This document shows positions 35,735 to 44,787 of a stretch of 49,577 nt of DNA, in pieces (positions within the stretch are counted from its first letter, which is position 1; the number at the start of each line of letters is the position of its first letter). This stretch comes from JADJLQ01 sp031417835 (GTDB lineage Bacteria > Bacteroidota > Bacteroidia > Chitinophagales > Saprospiraceae). The notes beneath the pieces are model-generated. The model was given only the letters and a program-made list of their open reading frames with translations, was not told where the DNA came from and ran no database searches. The DNA is taken from assembly GCA_031417835.1 (NCBI GenBank), contig JANOWJ010000096.1, positions 1-49,577 on the forward strand, given 5' to 3'. The position numbers were made by a program, and so were the translations under genes.

Positions 35735-37057
35735 ATGAAAAGAAATATATACAATGACCTATTGAAGTGGAAGAATAATTCTAACCGCAAGCCTTTGATC
35801 CTGGAAGGGGCACGGCAAGTAGGCAAGACTTGGATCGTAAAGGAATTTGGTCGAAATGAATTTCAGCAAGTTGCCTACTTAAATTTTGAAAGTGGCGAAC
35901 GACTAAGATCTTTGTTTAATATCGATTTTGAGATCAAGCGTATCATTTCGACCATAGAAATAGAAATCAATCACTCTATCAATGCAGAAAACACGCTTAT
36001 TATTTTTGACGAAATTCAAGAAGCGGAAAAAGGCCTTACGGTATTAAAATATTTTTATGAGCAAAGGCCAGAGTATTTTATCATAGCAACAGGCTCGTTA
36101 CTCGGTATAAGTCTACAACAGAATAATTCTTTTCCGGTAGGTAAAGTGGATTTCCTGAAAATGTATCCTATGAGTTTTTTAGAGTTTCTCATGAATATTG
36201 GACAAACCCTATTAAGATCTCATCTCGAAGCGAAAAACTGGAATGTAATATCAAGCTTCCACGAAAAACTAATTGCATATCTGAGACAGTATTATTTTAT
36301 AGGTGGAATGCCAGAAGCTGTAGCATCTTATATTTCTCAGAATGATTTAAACACAGTGAGATCTATTCAACAAAAAATTATTTTGGGTTATGAAAATGAT
36401 TTTGCAAAGTATGCGCCTATAGCCTTGGTGCCCAAAATACGATTGGTGTGGACTCATATCATTAGCCAGTTAGCTAAAGAAAACAGGAAATTTATTTATG
36501 GTCAACTAAAAAAGGGCTCCCGAGCCAAGGACTTTCAGGAAGCAATTGATTGGCTAGTATCTGCTGGTTTAGTGTTAAAAGTAAATTTAGTAGAAAATCC
36601 AACTATTCCATTAAAAGCCTATATAAACTTGGATTCATTCAAGCTTTTATTAGTGGATATCGGTCTGCTTAATGCGTTGGCAGATGTAGATCCAAGAATT
36701 TTGTTAGAAAATAATAAAATTTTAATTGAATTTAAAGGAGCCATGACTGAACAGTATGTTGGCCAGCAATTGAAAATGAAAACAGATTTGTATTATTGGG
36801 CTGCATCGAGAGCAAATGCAGAAGTAGACTTTATTATTCAAAACAATAGTACTATCATACCTATTGAAGTAAAAGCTGAGGAAAATTTAAAAGCTAAAAG
36901 TCTCAGGGTTTACGGTGAAAAATTCAAGCCTGCTATTGCAATACGAACATCTATGTCATTTTATAAGAAAGAAGCATGGGTGACCAATATTCCACTGTAT
37001 GCCATCTCGGAAATTTTGCAAATGAGCATTATCAGTTTTTGTTTATACTCTATTTAA
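35735..37057 (+). CDS. AAA_14 ATPase with DUF4143 nuclease-like C-terminus
   Basis: The protein is 440 residues from the ATG at 35735, which matches the family start (MKRNIYNDLLKWKNNSNRKP); a GTG at 35711 would add eight residues. Motifs are Walker A EGARQVGKTW (K31), Walker B LIIFDEIQEA (D92-E93), the sensor segment IATGSLLGI and the family string PMSFLEFL. The C-terminal DUF4143 region ends with AEVDFIIQNNSTIIPIEVKAE, a PD-(D/E)XK-like D...E-x-K pattern. Members are frequent, patchily distributed ATPases of unknown role. It sits with a mazE and a mazF relic between the oxidase and permease genes, as if the block had been inserted there. Confidence 0.82.
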   Translation: MKRNIYNDLLKWKNNSNRKPLILEGARQVGKTWIVKEFGRNEFQQVAYLNFESGERLRSLFNIDFEIKRIISTIEIEINHSINAENTLIIFDEIQEAEKGLTVLKYFYEQRPEYFIIATGSLLGISLQQNNSFPVGKVDFLKMYPMSFLEFLMNIGQTLLRSHLEAKNWNVISSFHEKLIAYLRQYYFIGGMPEAVASYISQNDLNTVRSIQQKIILGYENDFAKYAPIALVPKIRLVWTHIISQLAKENRKFIYGQLKKGSRAKDFQEAIDWLVSAGLVLKVNLVENPTIPLKAYINLDSFKLLLVDIGLLNALADVDPRILLENNKILIEFKGAMTEQYVGQQLKMKTDLYYWAASRANAEVDFIIQNNSTIIPIEVKAEENLKAKSLRVYGEKFKPAIAIRTSMSFYKKEAWVTNIPLYAISEILQMSIISFCLYSI

Positions 37058-37141
37058 AACTACCAACTAAAAAGGGATTAAAATTGTTTTGGATTAGTTT
37101 AATTTATGTAGCTTCGATGCAGATACAACAGTTACAACTCA

Positions 37142-37384
37142 ATGGTCACAAAAATTCAAAAATGGGGTAATAAGCTTGCGCTAAGTATTCCCAAGTCTTT
37201 TGCGCAAAATGCCTTTTTGGTGAATGTTGCACAGGTAGATATCAATCTCGTTAAAGGCAAAATCATAATATCAGCTATAGGACCACGAGAGATTTCTCTT
37301 GATGATTTACTTAATCGTATAGATAGTAAGAATATTCATGATGAAATTCGTACTGGAACTCCGGTAGGGAAAGAGCTTTGGTAA
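37142..37384 (+). CDS. mazE: MazE-like antitoxin (toxin partner deleted)
   Basis: An 80-residue protein with a clear MazE/AbrB domain (MVTKIQKWGNKLALSIPKSF) and the family tail ending GTPVGKELW. Length and ends are normal, so the antitoxin itself looks intact. The toxin position directly downstream holds only a deletion relic. It may persist because its DNA-binding domain still regulates something, or it may simply be decaying. Confidence 0.8.
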   Translation: MVTKIQKWGNKLALSIPKSFAQNAFLVNVAQVDINLVKGKIIISAIGPREISLDDLLNRIDSKNIHDEIRTGTPVGKELW

Positions 37385-37388
37385 ATTT

Positions 37389-37529
37389 ATGAAGTACATA
37401 CACTGCAGAGGCGTTGGGTAGAGCCTTGGTTGGAAAATGCGTAAAGTAGAATATAGTTTTAAGTTATCTCCCAAAGCGTATAACGAAGTAATTCAAAATT
37501 TGAACACCCTGATCGGACAAACTATTTAA
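37389..37529 (+). pseudogene. mazF: mazF relic: toxin gene with a large internal deletion
   Basis: The remnant begins with an ATG four bases after the mazE stop (MKYIHCRGVG, resembling the MazF opening). It meets a TAG at 37419 and then continues in the same frame as SLGWKMRKVEYSFKLSPKAY, NEVIQNLNTLIGQTI, TAA. The second part matches the C-terminal helix region of MazF (a DWxxR-type motif followed by SP...EVI..L..LIG). About 60-70 central residues, including the RNA-cutting parts, are missing. Gene order, spacing and both ends agree, so this is a decayed toxin rather than chance. Confidence 0.65.
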
Positions 37530-37548
37530 AAACAAAAAAGTTTAAGTA

Positions 37549-39300
37549 ATGACCTGGACTCAAATCATCGACCCTCTACATAACCTTACCATATCAGCAT
37601 TCGTAGCAGCTATCCCTGTTTTCTTTATTTTCTTTCTCCTCAGTAGAAAGATAAAAGGGCATATTTCAAGTATACTCGTGGTGGCTTTAGCCATCCTCAT
37701 AGCACTGATTGTATATCGTATGCCTTTGAAGCTAGCGTTATTATCAACTCTCCATGGTGCACTGTACGGACTCTTCCCCATCTGTTGGATCATCATTAGT
37801 GCAGTATTCTTATTTAATGTCACTGTCAAAAGCGGTCAGTTTGAAGTCATTAAAAACGTGATGGCCTCAGTGACACCCGATAGACGACTGCAAGCATTAT
37901 TGATTGCATTTTCTTTTGGAGCATTTTTGGAAGGTGCAGCAGGATTTGGAGCACCTGTTGCTATATCCGGAGCCATGCTAGTAGGGTTAGGTTTTAATCC
38001 TTTATATGCAGCTGGTATTTGCCTGATCGCTAATACAGCACCCGTGGCTTTTGGGTCGGTAGGTACGCCCATCATCATGGCTTCTCGAATGTCAGATATA
38101 CCGGAACTCGCAATCTCTCAAATGGTAGGTCGTACCCTTCCTTTACTATCGGTGATCTTACCATTTTACTTGGTTGTATTGATGTCAGGGTTTAAAAAAT
38201 CCATAGAAGTGATGCCCGCCATCATCGTCTCAGGGGTGTCGTTTGCATTCTTCCAATGGTTTGCGGCCAACTTTATGGGTCCAATGTTACCAGATGTCTT
38301 AGCTGGTATTGCATCCATCGTCTGCATGATGATCCTTCTAAAATATTGGAAGCCAAAATCAATCTGGCGATTTAAAGAGGAGCCGCCACAGTCCATTGCC
38401 TCAGACTTGAAATATTCCACAGCTCAAATATTCAAAGCATTATCGCCATTTATCATCATGACTTTATTTATTGTAGCCTGGGGTCTGCAACCAGTAAAAG
38501 ATCTACTCAATTCAATCGGAATGGTTAAGTTTCAAATACCCGGACTCAATGGTTCTATTTTAAAACCAGATGGAAGCCCATTACTGATTAAAGCCTTTGA
38601 ATTAAATTATCTTTCTGCCCCGGGCACAGCAGTGGTTCTTGCGACTTTGATTTCTATGCCGTTGTTGGGCATATCATGGAAGGAGGGATTCAACTTATTT
38701 TTGACCACATTAAAACAATTAAAATTTCCTATCCTTACGATTGCCGCTGTAGTTGGATTTGCGTTCGTTGCAAATTATTCCGGGATGTCTATTACGATGG
38801 CTATGGCTTTAGCAAGCACCGGTGTACTATTTCCATTTTTTTCACCTATTTTAGGTTGGCTTGGTGTATTTCTGACCGGTTCCGATACATCATCCAATGC
38901 GTTGTTTTGTAAACTTCAAGCAACCTCTGCAGAGACCTTAGGATTTGATCCGGTAGTTACTGTTAGTGCTAATGCGTCAGGAGGAGTCACAGGTAAAATG
39001 ATCTCGCCGCAATCTATCGCCATAGGTGCTGCAGCCGTTGGATTGATCGGTAAAGAATCAGATTTATTCCGATTTACAGTTAAACATAGTTTTATTATGT
39101 TGTTTGTGATCTGTATCCTGACTTGTATGCAAGTGTATGTGACGACCTGGATCGTACCCCAATATACTAAACTCGAAGCAACTGCTGCAACAACTGTTCC
39201 AGTGATAGATTATGCTCAAGGCAGTGCTGTTTTATTGATTTTGGCTTTGATTATTAGCCTGATGGTGATCACGATCACCATCATCAATAAGAAAAAATAA
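37549..39300 (+). CDS. LctP-family lactate/glycolate permease
   Basis: A 583-residue, strongly hydrophobic protein with about 14 predicted membrane segments. Family signatures are GAFLEGAAGFGAPVAISGAML, GSVGTPIIMASRM, LTGSDTSSNALFCKLQ and GKMISPQSIAIGAA. Members (LldP, GlcA) import L- and D-lactate and glycolate with protons. With a GlcDF-type oxidase upstream and malate synthase 50 bases downstream, glycolate is the most consistent substrate, though LldP and GlcA accept both acids. The length is close to the usual 550. Confidence 0.9.
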   Translation: MTWTQIIDPLHNLTISAFVAAIPVFFIFFLLSRKIKGHISSILVVALAILIALIVYRMPLKLALLSTLHGALYGLFPICWIIISAVFLFNVTVKSGQFEVIKNVMASVTPDRRLQALLIAFSFGAFLEGAAGFGAPVAISGAMLVGLGFNPLYAAGICLIANTAPVAFGSVGTPIIMASRMSDIPELAISQMVGRTLPLLSVILPFYLVVLMSGFKKSIEVMPAIIVSGVSFAFFQWFAANFMGPMLPDVLAGIASIVCMMILLKYWKPKSIWRFKEEPPQSIASDLKYSTAQIFKALSPFIIMTLFIVAWGLQPVKDLLNSIGMVKFQIPGLNGSILKPDGSPLLIKAFELNYLSAPGTAVVLATLISMPLLGISWKEGFNLFLTTLKQLKFPILTIAAVVGFAFVANYSGMSITMAMALASTGVLFPFFSPILGWLGVFLTGSDTSSNALFCKLQATSAETLGFDPVVTVSANASGGVTGKMISPQSIAIGAAAVGLIGKESDLFRFTVKHSFIMLFVICILTCMQVYVTTWIVPQYTKLEATAATTVPVIDYAQGSAVLLILALIISLMVITITIINKKK

Positions 39301-39350
39301 TTACATTTTGTATTTTCACCTTCAGTGTTTAAAGTAATTTTTTACATCTA

Positions 39351-41231
39351 ATGAATACAGGTATTTCTTTTCGCGCTACGATCAAAGATGTTTATTCGGA
39401 TATCTACACTCATGAAGCTTTGTTGGCTTTATCGATCATGTCCAGTTTCAATACAGAAATTAAATCTTTGATGAAGGATCGGATTCAGATCCGGTCCTCG
39501 CGTCAAGAGCACCATCAAAAAATAGAATTTCTAAACCCTTTAAGTAAAATCCCGGGTACTAATATTAGAGTAGAGGATGCCCGACAGGGCAAGTTTGAAG
39601 GTTCCAGTATACCTCAAGACTTGCAGTGTCAGTGGATACAAGGGACAGGCCCTGCGGCCAAACCCAATGCTCCAATAGAAAGCAGTATTCGTCACGCTGC
39701 TTATGCATTATTATCCGGAGCCGATGGCTGGATGTTTGATGGTGAGGATGCTTTAGGCCAGATTGACACCATGTCATTGGATAACCAACGCAACCTCAAA
39801 TTGGCCATTCATAAAGATCCTTTGTTTTTAAAGGTTGCAGCACAAGTCGCTCTTGAAATGAATCGATGGGCAATGGCGTTCTTTGGTAAAAACATTATAG
39901 ATGATTGGGCTGCCCAATTAAACTTCACCACTAAAATATTTAGGACCAGAGGCCTACATTTGGATGATCGTCATATCCTCGATGAAGACGGTGTAGCAAT
40001 GGCGGCATCGATCGTAGATCTAACTTTATATGTAGCCAATAATTATCAGGCCTTGTTGAAGGCAGGATCTTCCATCGTGCTTTATTTGCCTAAAATTCAA
40101 AAAGCATCAGAGGCTGCATTGTGGAATAAAATGATTTCAGGGTTGGAAGATCATCTTCATTTGGAAGTCGGCACCATCAAAGTATATGTCTTGGTAGAAC
40201 AATTGGAAGCTGTGTATCAACTGATGGAGATCCGAGCAGTATTGGGAAAACACTTCGTAGGATTTAATACCGGTCGGTGGGATTATATCAATAGTGTGGC
40301 CGATGCGATGGCTTGGGATGATGATTTTATCAACCCTAATATCGAAGCTATCACGATGACCTACGGTTATATGCGCAATTACGAAGATCGGGTGCGTCGT
40401 GCTGTCAATACACCAGATGTCAATGGTAATTGTGCACTTTGGCAAGGAGGTATGGAACCCAATATTCCGGTAGGATCAGCCGAAGGTGTCACGACGAGTA
40501 TGCAAAAGGCAGTAGCTGGTGCTGAACGAGAACAGCGCGACGGAGCCAGTGGTAAGTGGGTAGCGCATTGGAAGATGGTGCATGTAGTGCGTCCAGTATG
40601 GGAAAAATACGGAGCATTGAATCAATTGGGTAAATCATTTCCGACATTGACTTATACTCATCAAGATGCTGAAGGACTTGTCTTATTGGAGCCTGCGCCA
40701 AGGACTATACGCGGTGCCCGCAATCTAATCAGTGTAGCGCTTCAATATGGCAATGCGTTTTTGCAAGGCATGCAAGCTGCAGCTTTAAAAGCAGCAGATT
40801 TTTTTGGTAATGAAGATGTCTTATATCTTATGGAAGATATGGCTACCGGTGAAATTAGACTAAGTATCCTGTGGGAATGGATACATAAAGGGGCAGCCAT
40901 TACAGAAGATGATTCGAATACAACGCTAAAGGCCGGAGATATTTTCGATATTACTTTATTTAAAAAATTGCTCCTCGAAGAATATAACAAACTTCTGGCT
41001 GCCAGTAATAAGGATGTTCATGATGATTCCAAAATCTCAACATTGCCTATTTCGAAGGAAATCTGCGAGCAATACGTTTTGGACGATACCAAGTATCCTT
41101 GGTTTATTGATTTGCTGAATATCAATCTGAATAATAGTGATTTGAATGAAGCGAAGCGGAGGATTCAATTATATATGGATACGTTTAAGCAAAACGGCCA
41201 TAGAATTACTGAAAATCTTGATTTTAGCTGA
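39351..41231 (+). CDS. Malate synthase (A-type)
   Basis: A 626-residue malate synthase, somewhat longer than the usual 530 of the A form, which condenses glyoxylate with acetyl-CoA to malate in the cytoplasm. Motifs include DGWMFDGEDALGQID, RTRGLHLDDRHI, the signature FNTGRWDYINS with metal and glyoxylate residues, ITMTYGYMRNYEDRVRRAV, and KWVAHWKMVHVVRP. No isocitrate lyase is present in the window, so its source of glyoxylate is probably the glycolate oxidase upstream rather than the glyoxylate shunt. It is the last gene of the plus-strand glycolate set and converges with the PQQ sugar dehydrogenase gene. Confidence 0.88.
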   Translation: MNTGISFRATIKDVYSDIYTHEALLALSIMSSFNTEIKSLMKDRIQIRSSRQEHHQKIEFLNPLSKIPGTNIRVEDARQGKFEGSSIPQDLQCQWIQGTGPAAKPNAPIESSIRHAAYALLSGADGWMFDGEDALGQIDTMSLDNQRNLKLAIHKDPLFLKVAAQVALEMNRWAMAFFGKNIIDDWAAQLNFTTKIFRTRGLHLDDRHILDEDGVAMAASIVDLTLYVANNYQALLKAGSSIVLYLPKIQKASEAALWNKMISGLEDHLHLEVGTIKVYVLVEQLEAVYQLMEIRAVLGKHFVGFNTGRWDYINSVADAMAWDDDFINPNIEAITMTYGYMRNYEDRVRRAVNTPDVNGNCALWQGGMEPNIPVGSAEGVTTSMQKAVAGAEREQRDGASGKWVAHWKMVHVVRPVWEKYGALNQLGKSFPTLTYTHQDAEGLVLLEPAPRTIRGARNLISVALQYGNAFLQGMQAAALKAADFFGNEDVLYLMEDMATGEIRLSILWEWIHKGAAITEDDSNTTLKAGDIFDITLFKKLLLEEYNKLLAASNKDVHDDSKISTLPISKEICEQYVLDDTKYPWFIDLLNINLNNSDLNEAKRRIQLYMDTFKQNGHRITENLDFS

Positions 41232-41309
41232 GTGGTTAGATTTTTGGGCTTAAACCTTTATAAATTCAAATATTAAATTCAGTCTTAACATCCATCACTT
41301 GAAATCATA

Positions 41310-42548
41310 TCATTGTTTGCTGATTCGATAAAGATTGCCTGCATCGGTCACTGTATACAACATACCATTGTGGTAGGTGATGTCTCTGAAACGTTCTTTT
41401 TTATCGCCCAATAACCATTCTTCAGCTATTACTTTATTGTTTTTTATGATCAATCGGGCGATATGCCCACTCCCCAATCCGCAGATAAATAAATTATTTT
41501 CCCATTCTGAGATGGTTTTGCCTTTATAAAAAGTCATTCCACTTGGAGATAAAGTAGGATCCCAATAATAAATGGGTTGTTCCATACCTGACTTTTGTTG
41601 AATAGTCTCGCCTATAGCAGGTCCACCATACTCGATACCGTAGGTGATCACCGGCCAACCATAGTTTTTGCCGGCTTTTATAATATTGACTTCATCTCCG
41701 CCTCTAGGTCCAAATTCTGCTTCCCACAAATCTCCTGTGACAGGATGAATGTCCAGGCTTTGAGCATTACGTACACCATAGGCATAGATTTCAGGCATGG
41801 CCCCTGGTTGGTTCATAAATGGATTACCGGGAGCCGGAAGACCTTCTTTAGTAATTTTAAAAATTTTGCCAAGCCCTGACTTCAGGTCTTGTGCTTGTCG
41901 CCGCCCTTCAAGAATAGATCTTTCACCTGTACTGACAAATAGATGCCCGTCACTATTAAAAATAAGTCGTGATCCAAAATGTAGCCCACTATTGAGCGCA
42001 GGTGTCGCGCGAAATATGACTAACGGGTTTTCAATTTTTGATTCCGTTTCATTCAATTTTCCTTTTGCTACGGCCATCACACTACCACCATCATAAGCTT
42101 CTGAATAAGACCAATAAATCATTTTATTCGTAGTGTACTGCGGATCTAAGGCCACATCGAGCAATCCTCCTTGGCCATTTGATTTTACCTCAGGGAATCC
42201 AATGATCTTTTTTTGCAATGCACCTTGGGCATCGAGGATCTGCATATAGCCGGACTTAGAAGTAATCAAAAATCGATCTTCAGACAAGGGTATGATGGCC
42301 CAGGGATTTTTTAAGTCTCCATTCAGTTTATCTACTTTATAAAGCGCCATTGTTTTGGTCCCAGCTATTCGGGTCTGACCTGCGAAGGCTGGTTTATAAT
42401 TGCTGTTAGCATTCTGAGTTTCTAAAGGCGGGAGTTTAAGCGTATCACTTGTGTTTGATACCTTTGGTTGCTCAGTGAGTGGCTGAACACACGAGGTATT
42501 AAAGAAGAATATTAGTACCTGTAAGAATAGTGTGCTTTGCAGTATCAT
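41310..42548 (-). CDS. PQQ-dependent aldose sugar dehydrogenase (GSDH family), lipoprotein
   Basis: The protein is 412 residues from the ATG at 42548, which begins a lipoprotein signal (MILQSTLFLQVLIFFFNTSC); the frame is open to 42605 but the extra residues spoil it. The fold is the six-bladed glucose/sorbosone dehydrogenase propeller: KNPWAIIPLSEDRFLIT, GGLLDVALDPQY, GLHFGSRLIFNSDGHLFVSTGER with the conserved His, then DLWEAEFGPRGGDEVNIIKAGK and NYGWPVITYG. It oxidises free aldoses to lactones using PQQ, outside the inner membrane. It has no cytochrome domain, unlike the other two propeller dehydrogenases here. Confidence 0.87.
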   Translation of the reverse strand: MILQSTLFLQVLIFFFNTSCVQPLTEQPKVSNTSDTLKLPPLETQNANSNYKPAFAGQTRIAGTKTMALYKVDKLNGDLKNPWAIIPLSEDRFLITSKSGYMQILDAQGALQKKIIGFPEVKSNGQGGLLDVALDPQYTTNKMIYWSYSEAYDGGSVMAVAKGKLNETESKIENPLVIFRATPALNSGLHFGSRLIFNSDGHLFVSTGERSILEGRRQAQDLKSGLGKIFKITKEGLPAPGNPFMNQPGAMPEIYAYGVRNAQSLDIHPVTGDLWEAEFGPRGGDEVNIIKAGKNYGWPVITYGIEYGGPAIGETIQQKSGMEQPIYYWDPTLSPSGMTFYKGKTISEWENNLFICGLGSGHIARLIIKNNKVIAEEWLLGDKKERFRDITYHNGMLYTVTDAGNLYRISKQ

Positions 42549-42678
42549 GGTGTAAGAATATTTAACAAAGATAAGGGATCGTATCCTATACGAATGATCC
42601 ACCAAAGTAATGGATAGTTAAATATTCCTCAAAATAACTCTACTTTGGCAAATTAGCTCCCGAATCCAAAATTTTTCG

Positions 42679-42834
42679 ATGTTATACTTCTCCGAAGTAC
42701 GAAATCTCAGAATTGTGTCTATTACAAAGGTTTCGTTTCTCCGAAACTATAGATAATTCTTATTGCTTCGGTAGAAGCATAACATTTGTAATTATTTCTT
42801 CTTCGGTTCAAGGTACTTCGGAGAACTACAACAT
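42679..42834. repeat. 156-bp element with 22-bp terminal inverted repeats (MITE-like)
   Basis: The ends 42679-42700 and 42813-42834 are inverted copies matching at 20 of 22 positions (ATGTT, A or G, TA, C or G, then TTCTCCGAAGTAC). The inside holds further small hairpins, GTTTC-TCC-GAAAC and GCTTC-GGTA-GAAGC, and repeated CCGAA/TTCGG cores. It encodes no protein and lies between the sugar dehydrogenase and a small secreted protein gene. No target-site duplication is obvious. It may be a non-autonomous mobile element or a structured RNA element. Confidence 0.55.
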
Positions 42835-42882
42835 TGTGAATATAAAGCAATTTGACAAAGTAGAGATAACAGTATACGGGTA

Positions 42883-43293
42883 TTATTTGATGAGAATTTC
42901 ATTATGAGGCAAGGCATATTCATTATCCATCGTGATCAATACCAGGTGATCCCCTATACGGGCTTTAGTCATGATTCTTTGAATACTGACTTGTTTAAAA
43001 GTCTCATCGGAATACATGGTGATTGTTTTAGTGTTTTGATCCCGAATTGCAACTTTGAACTTTATTTTATCGACTGCTATACTCTCCGTTGGGGACAGAT
43101 TAGCCGTGCAGACCGTAAGCTCTCCTGTACTTTTATGATCCAGGGTACACTTGCCATCCGGACTATAGTTATCTACGACCATTTTATTGTTAAGAAAAGC
43201 TGCCGAACAGTTGCTGAATAAGGACTGTCCGTAACTTTGGCAGATAAGTAGACAGGCGATCAGCCCAAGCGTACATCGAAAAACAAGTTTCAT
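42883..43293 (-). CDS. Small secreted protein of unknown function
   Basis: A 136-residue protein with a good signal peptide (MKLVFRCTLGLIACLLICQS, cleaved near YGQ). The mature part has three Cys (NCSAAF, GKCTLDH, TVCTANL) and a beta-rich pattern (KIKFKVAIRDQNTKTITMYS, DHLVLITMDNEYALPHNE). I do not recognise the family. The upstream region carries TGTAAAA/GTGTAA direct repeats that may be regulatory. Confidence 0.6.
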   Translation of the reverse strand: MKLVFRCTLGLIACLLICQSYGQSLFSNCSAAFLNNKMVVDNYSPDGKCTLDHKSTGELTVCTANLSPTESIAVDKIKFKVAIRDQNTKTITMYSDETFKQVSIQRIMTKARIGDHLVLITMDNEYALPHNEILIK

Positions 43294-43651
43294 AATAGAT
43301 TTATTTTATTGTGTTAAGCGACCAAATGTACATCCAGTTCATCGGGAATTGCCTTTTCTGTTGTAAAAGAGTGTAAAGAGTATGTAAAATGAGTGTAACA
43401 AAGCTTCAAACTGTATAAATGGCCTTCAAAATGGTCAAATTGGCACATTGTCCGGTACTCAAACATTCGAACCTGCAAGATTTTTTAGATGGGTTTTGAA
43501 TGCAAAAAGATATCAATAAAGAGAGCAGTTAATTTTATAGTCTACTAAAGATGTTGTTTTAAATGGCATTTTAGCTGAATATAATTTTTAACCTGTTAGA
43601 AGAATCAAAAAAATGGTGTAGCAAAAAACAAAGACAACTCATTTGAAAGGC
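43294..43651. other. Intergenic region with TGTAAAA..AGTGTAA direct repeats
   Basis: About 360 bases without a gene, upstream of the small secreted protein. TGTAAAA-G-AGTGTAA (43362-43376) and TGTAAAA-TG-AGTGTAA (43383-43398) are close direct repeats 21 bases apart. They resemble the GTAAAAGTGTA core of the repeats in front of the AAA_14 ATPase. The rest shows no clear hairpin, ORF or RNA. Confidence 0.4.
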
Positions 43652-44737
43652 TCACCCCAGTCTCACCACCTCCCCACTCCGTACCGACTCATCACAAGCA
43701 AATGCCACTCTAAGACTGTTCACAGCATCCTGCATATGATCGGTGAGATCGATATCCTCATGGATTGCTTTTAAAAAATACAGTTGTTCCCGATTACACA
43801 ATTCCTGATGATCGGGTTCATCGCTGAGATTGATCCACTCATCTGCTTTCGTAAATTCATCTTGGTCATTCTGGTCCGCATGATGCAACCGTAATGATTC
43901 TGTTTTGGTGTGAGCATCTATAGAATCTGATTTTCCTTTGCCACCGGCTTCTTTAGCTACGATAGACACGGAGCCTTTGGGGCCAATCACATCTTTTACA
44001 AAAAAAGCGGTCTCACTCATCATGGGTCCCCAGCCAGCTTCGTACCAGCCTACGGAACCATCTTCAAAACGAATTTGGAGTTGACCATAGTTATAATTCC
44101 ATTCCGGGATCTCATCCGTTAATTTAGCGCCAATGGCACTCACCCATACCGGTTTACTTCGGGTCATTTGGCACATCACATCGATATAATGTACGCCGCA
44201 ATCTACGATAGGACTCAAGCTTTTCATGAGATTGCGATGGACCGTCCACATATAGCCATGACTCTGTTGATTGAGATTCATACGCATTACGAGAGGTTTG
44301 CCTAAAGTCTGGGCGAGTTCGACAAATCTAGCCCAGGATGGATGGTGGCGGAGGATATAACCTATCACAAGTTTTTTGTTTGCCTGTATAGCTGCCTGCA
44401 TCACTCGCTCTGATCCTGCTACCGTATCCGCTAGAGGTTTTTCTATAAATACATGACATCCCTGAGCAAATGATTTTAATGCAAATGATTCATGAGTGTC
44501 AGGATAGGTGGATATACACACCGCGTCCGGCTTAGTTGCAGCTATAGCTTGATCAAAATCATCAAACAGGAGATACTGACCTCCAAGCTTTTCATTCAAT
44601 ACTTCTTTGCTTTTACCGGTGGACACTAATCCACAGATTTCAAAACCATCGATATGATGATACGCTGTCGCATGAGAAGCGCCCATATTGCCGCATCCGA
44701 CGACAAGGATGCGGAGTGATTTATTTGGTAATGACAT
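43652..44737 (-). CDS. Gfo/Idh/MocA-family NAD(P)-dependent oxidoreductase
   Basis: A 361-residue protein with an N-terminal Rossmann fold (ILVVGCGNMGASHATAYH), the family Glu-Lys-Pro (VFIEKPLADT) and a C-terminal substrate domain with the DCGVHYIDVM segment. It has no export signal, so it works in the cytoplasm. Members oxidise or reduce sugars, inositols and their derivatives; the substrate is not readable. It is the last gene of the minus-strand run, 50 bases after the propeller/cytochrome gene. A palindrome TTCAAAATTTGAA lies just before it at 44764-44776. Confidence 0.85.
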   Translation of the reverse strand: MSLPNKSLRILVVGCGNMGASHATAYHHIDGFEICGLVSTGKSKEVLNEKLGGQYLLFDDFDQAIAATKPDAVCISTYPDTHESFALKSFAQGCHVFIEKPLADTVAGSERVMQAAIQANKKLVIGYILRHHPSWARFVELAQTLGKPLVMRMNLNQQSHGYMWTVHRNLMKSLSPIVDCGVHYIDVMCQMTRSKPVWVSAIGAKLTDEIPEWNYNYGQLQIRFEDGSVGWYEAGWGPMMSETAFFVKDVIGPKGSVSIVAKEAGGKGKSDSIDAHTKTESLRLHHADQNDQDEFTKADEWINLSDEPDHQELCNREQLYFLKAIHEDIDLTDHMQDAVNSLRVAFACDESVRSGEVVRLG

Positions 44738-44787
44738 ATAATTTACAATTAGTTATTCAATGATTCAAAATTTGAACAAGCCTAAAG

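Noticed and set aside
44764..44776. Palindrome TTCAAAATTTGAA before the Gfo/Idh/MocA gene, also found near 37492
   Set aside because: Short AT-rich symmetry; the second copy lies within the mazF relic coding sequence, so coincidence is the simpler explanation.
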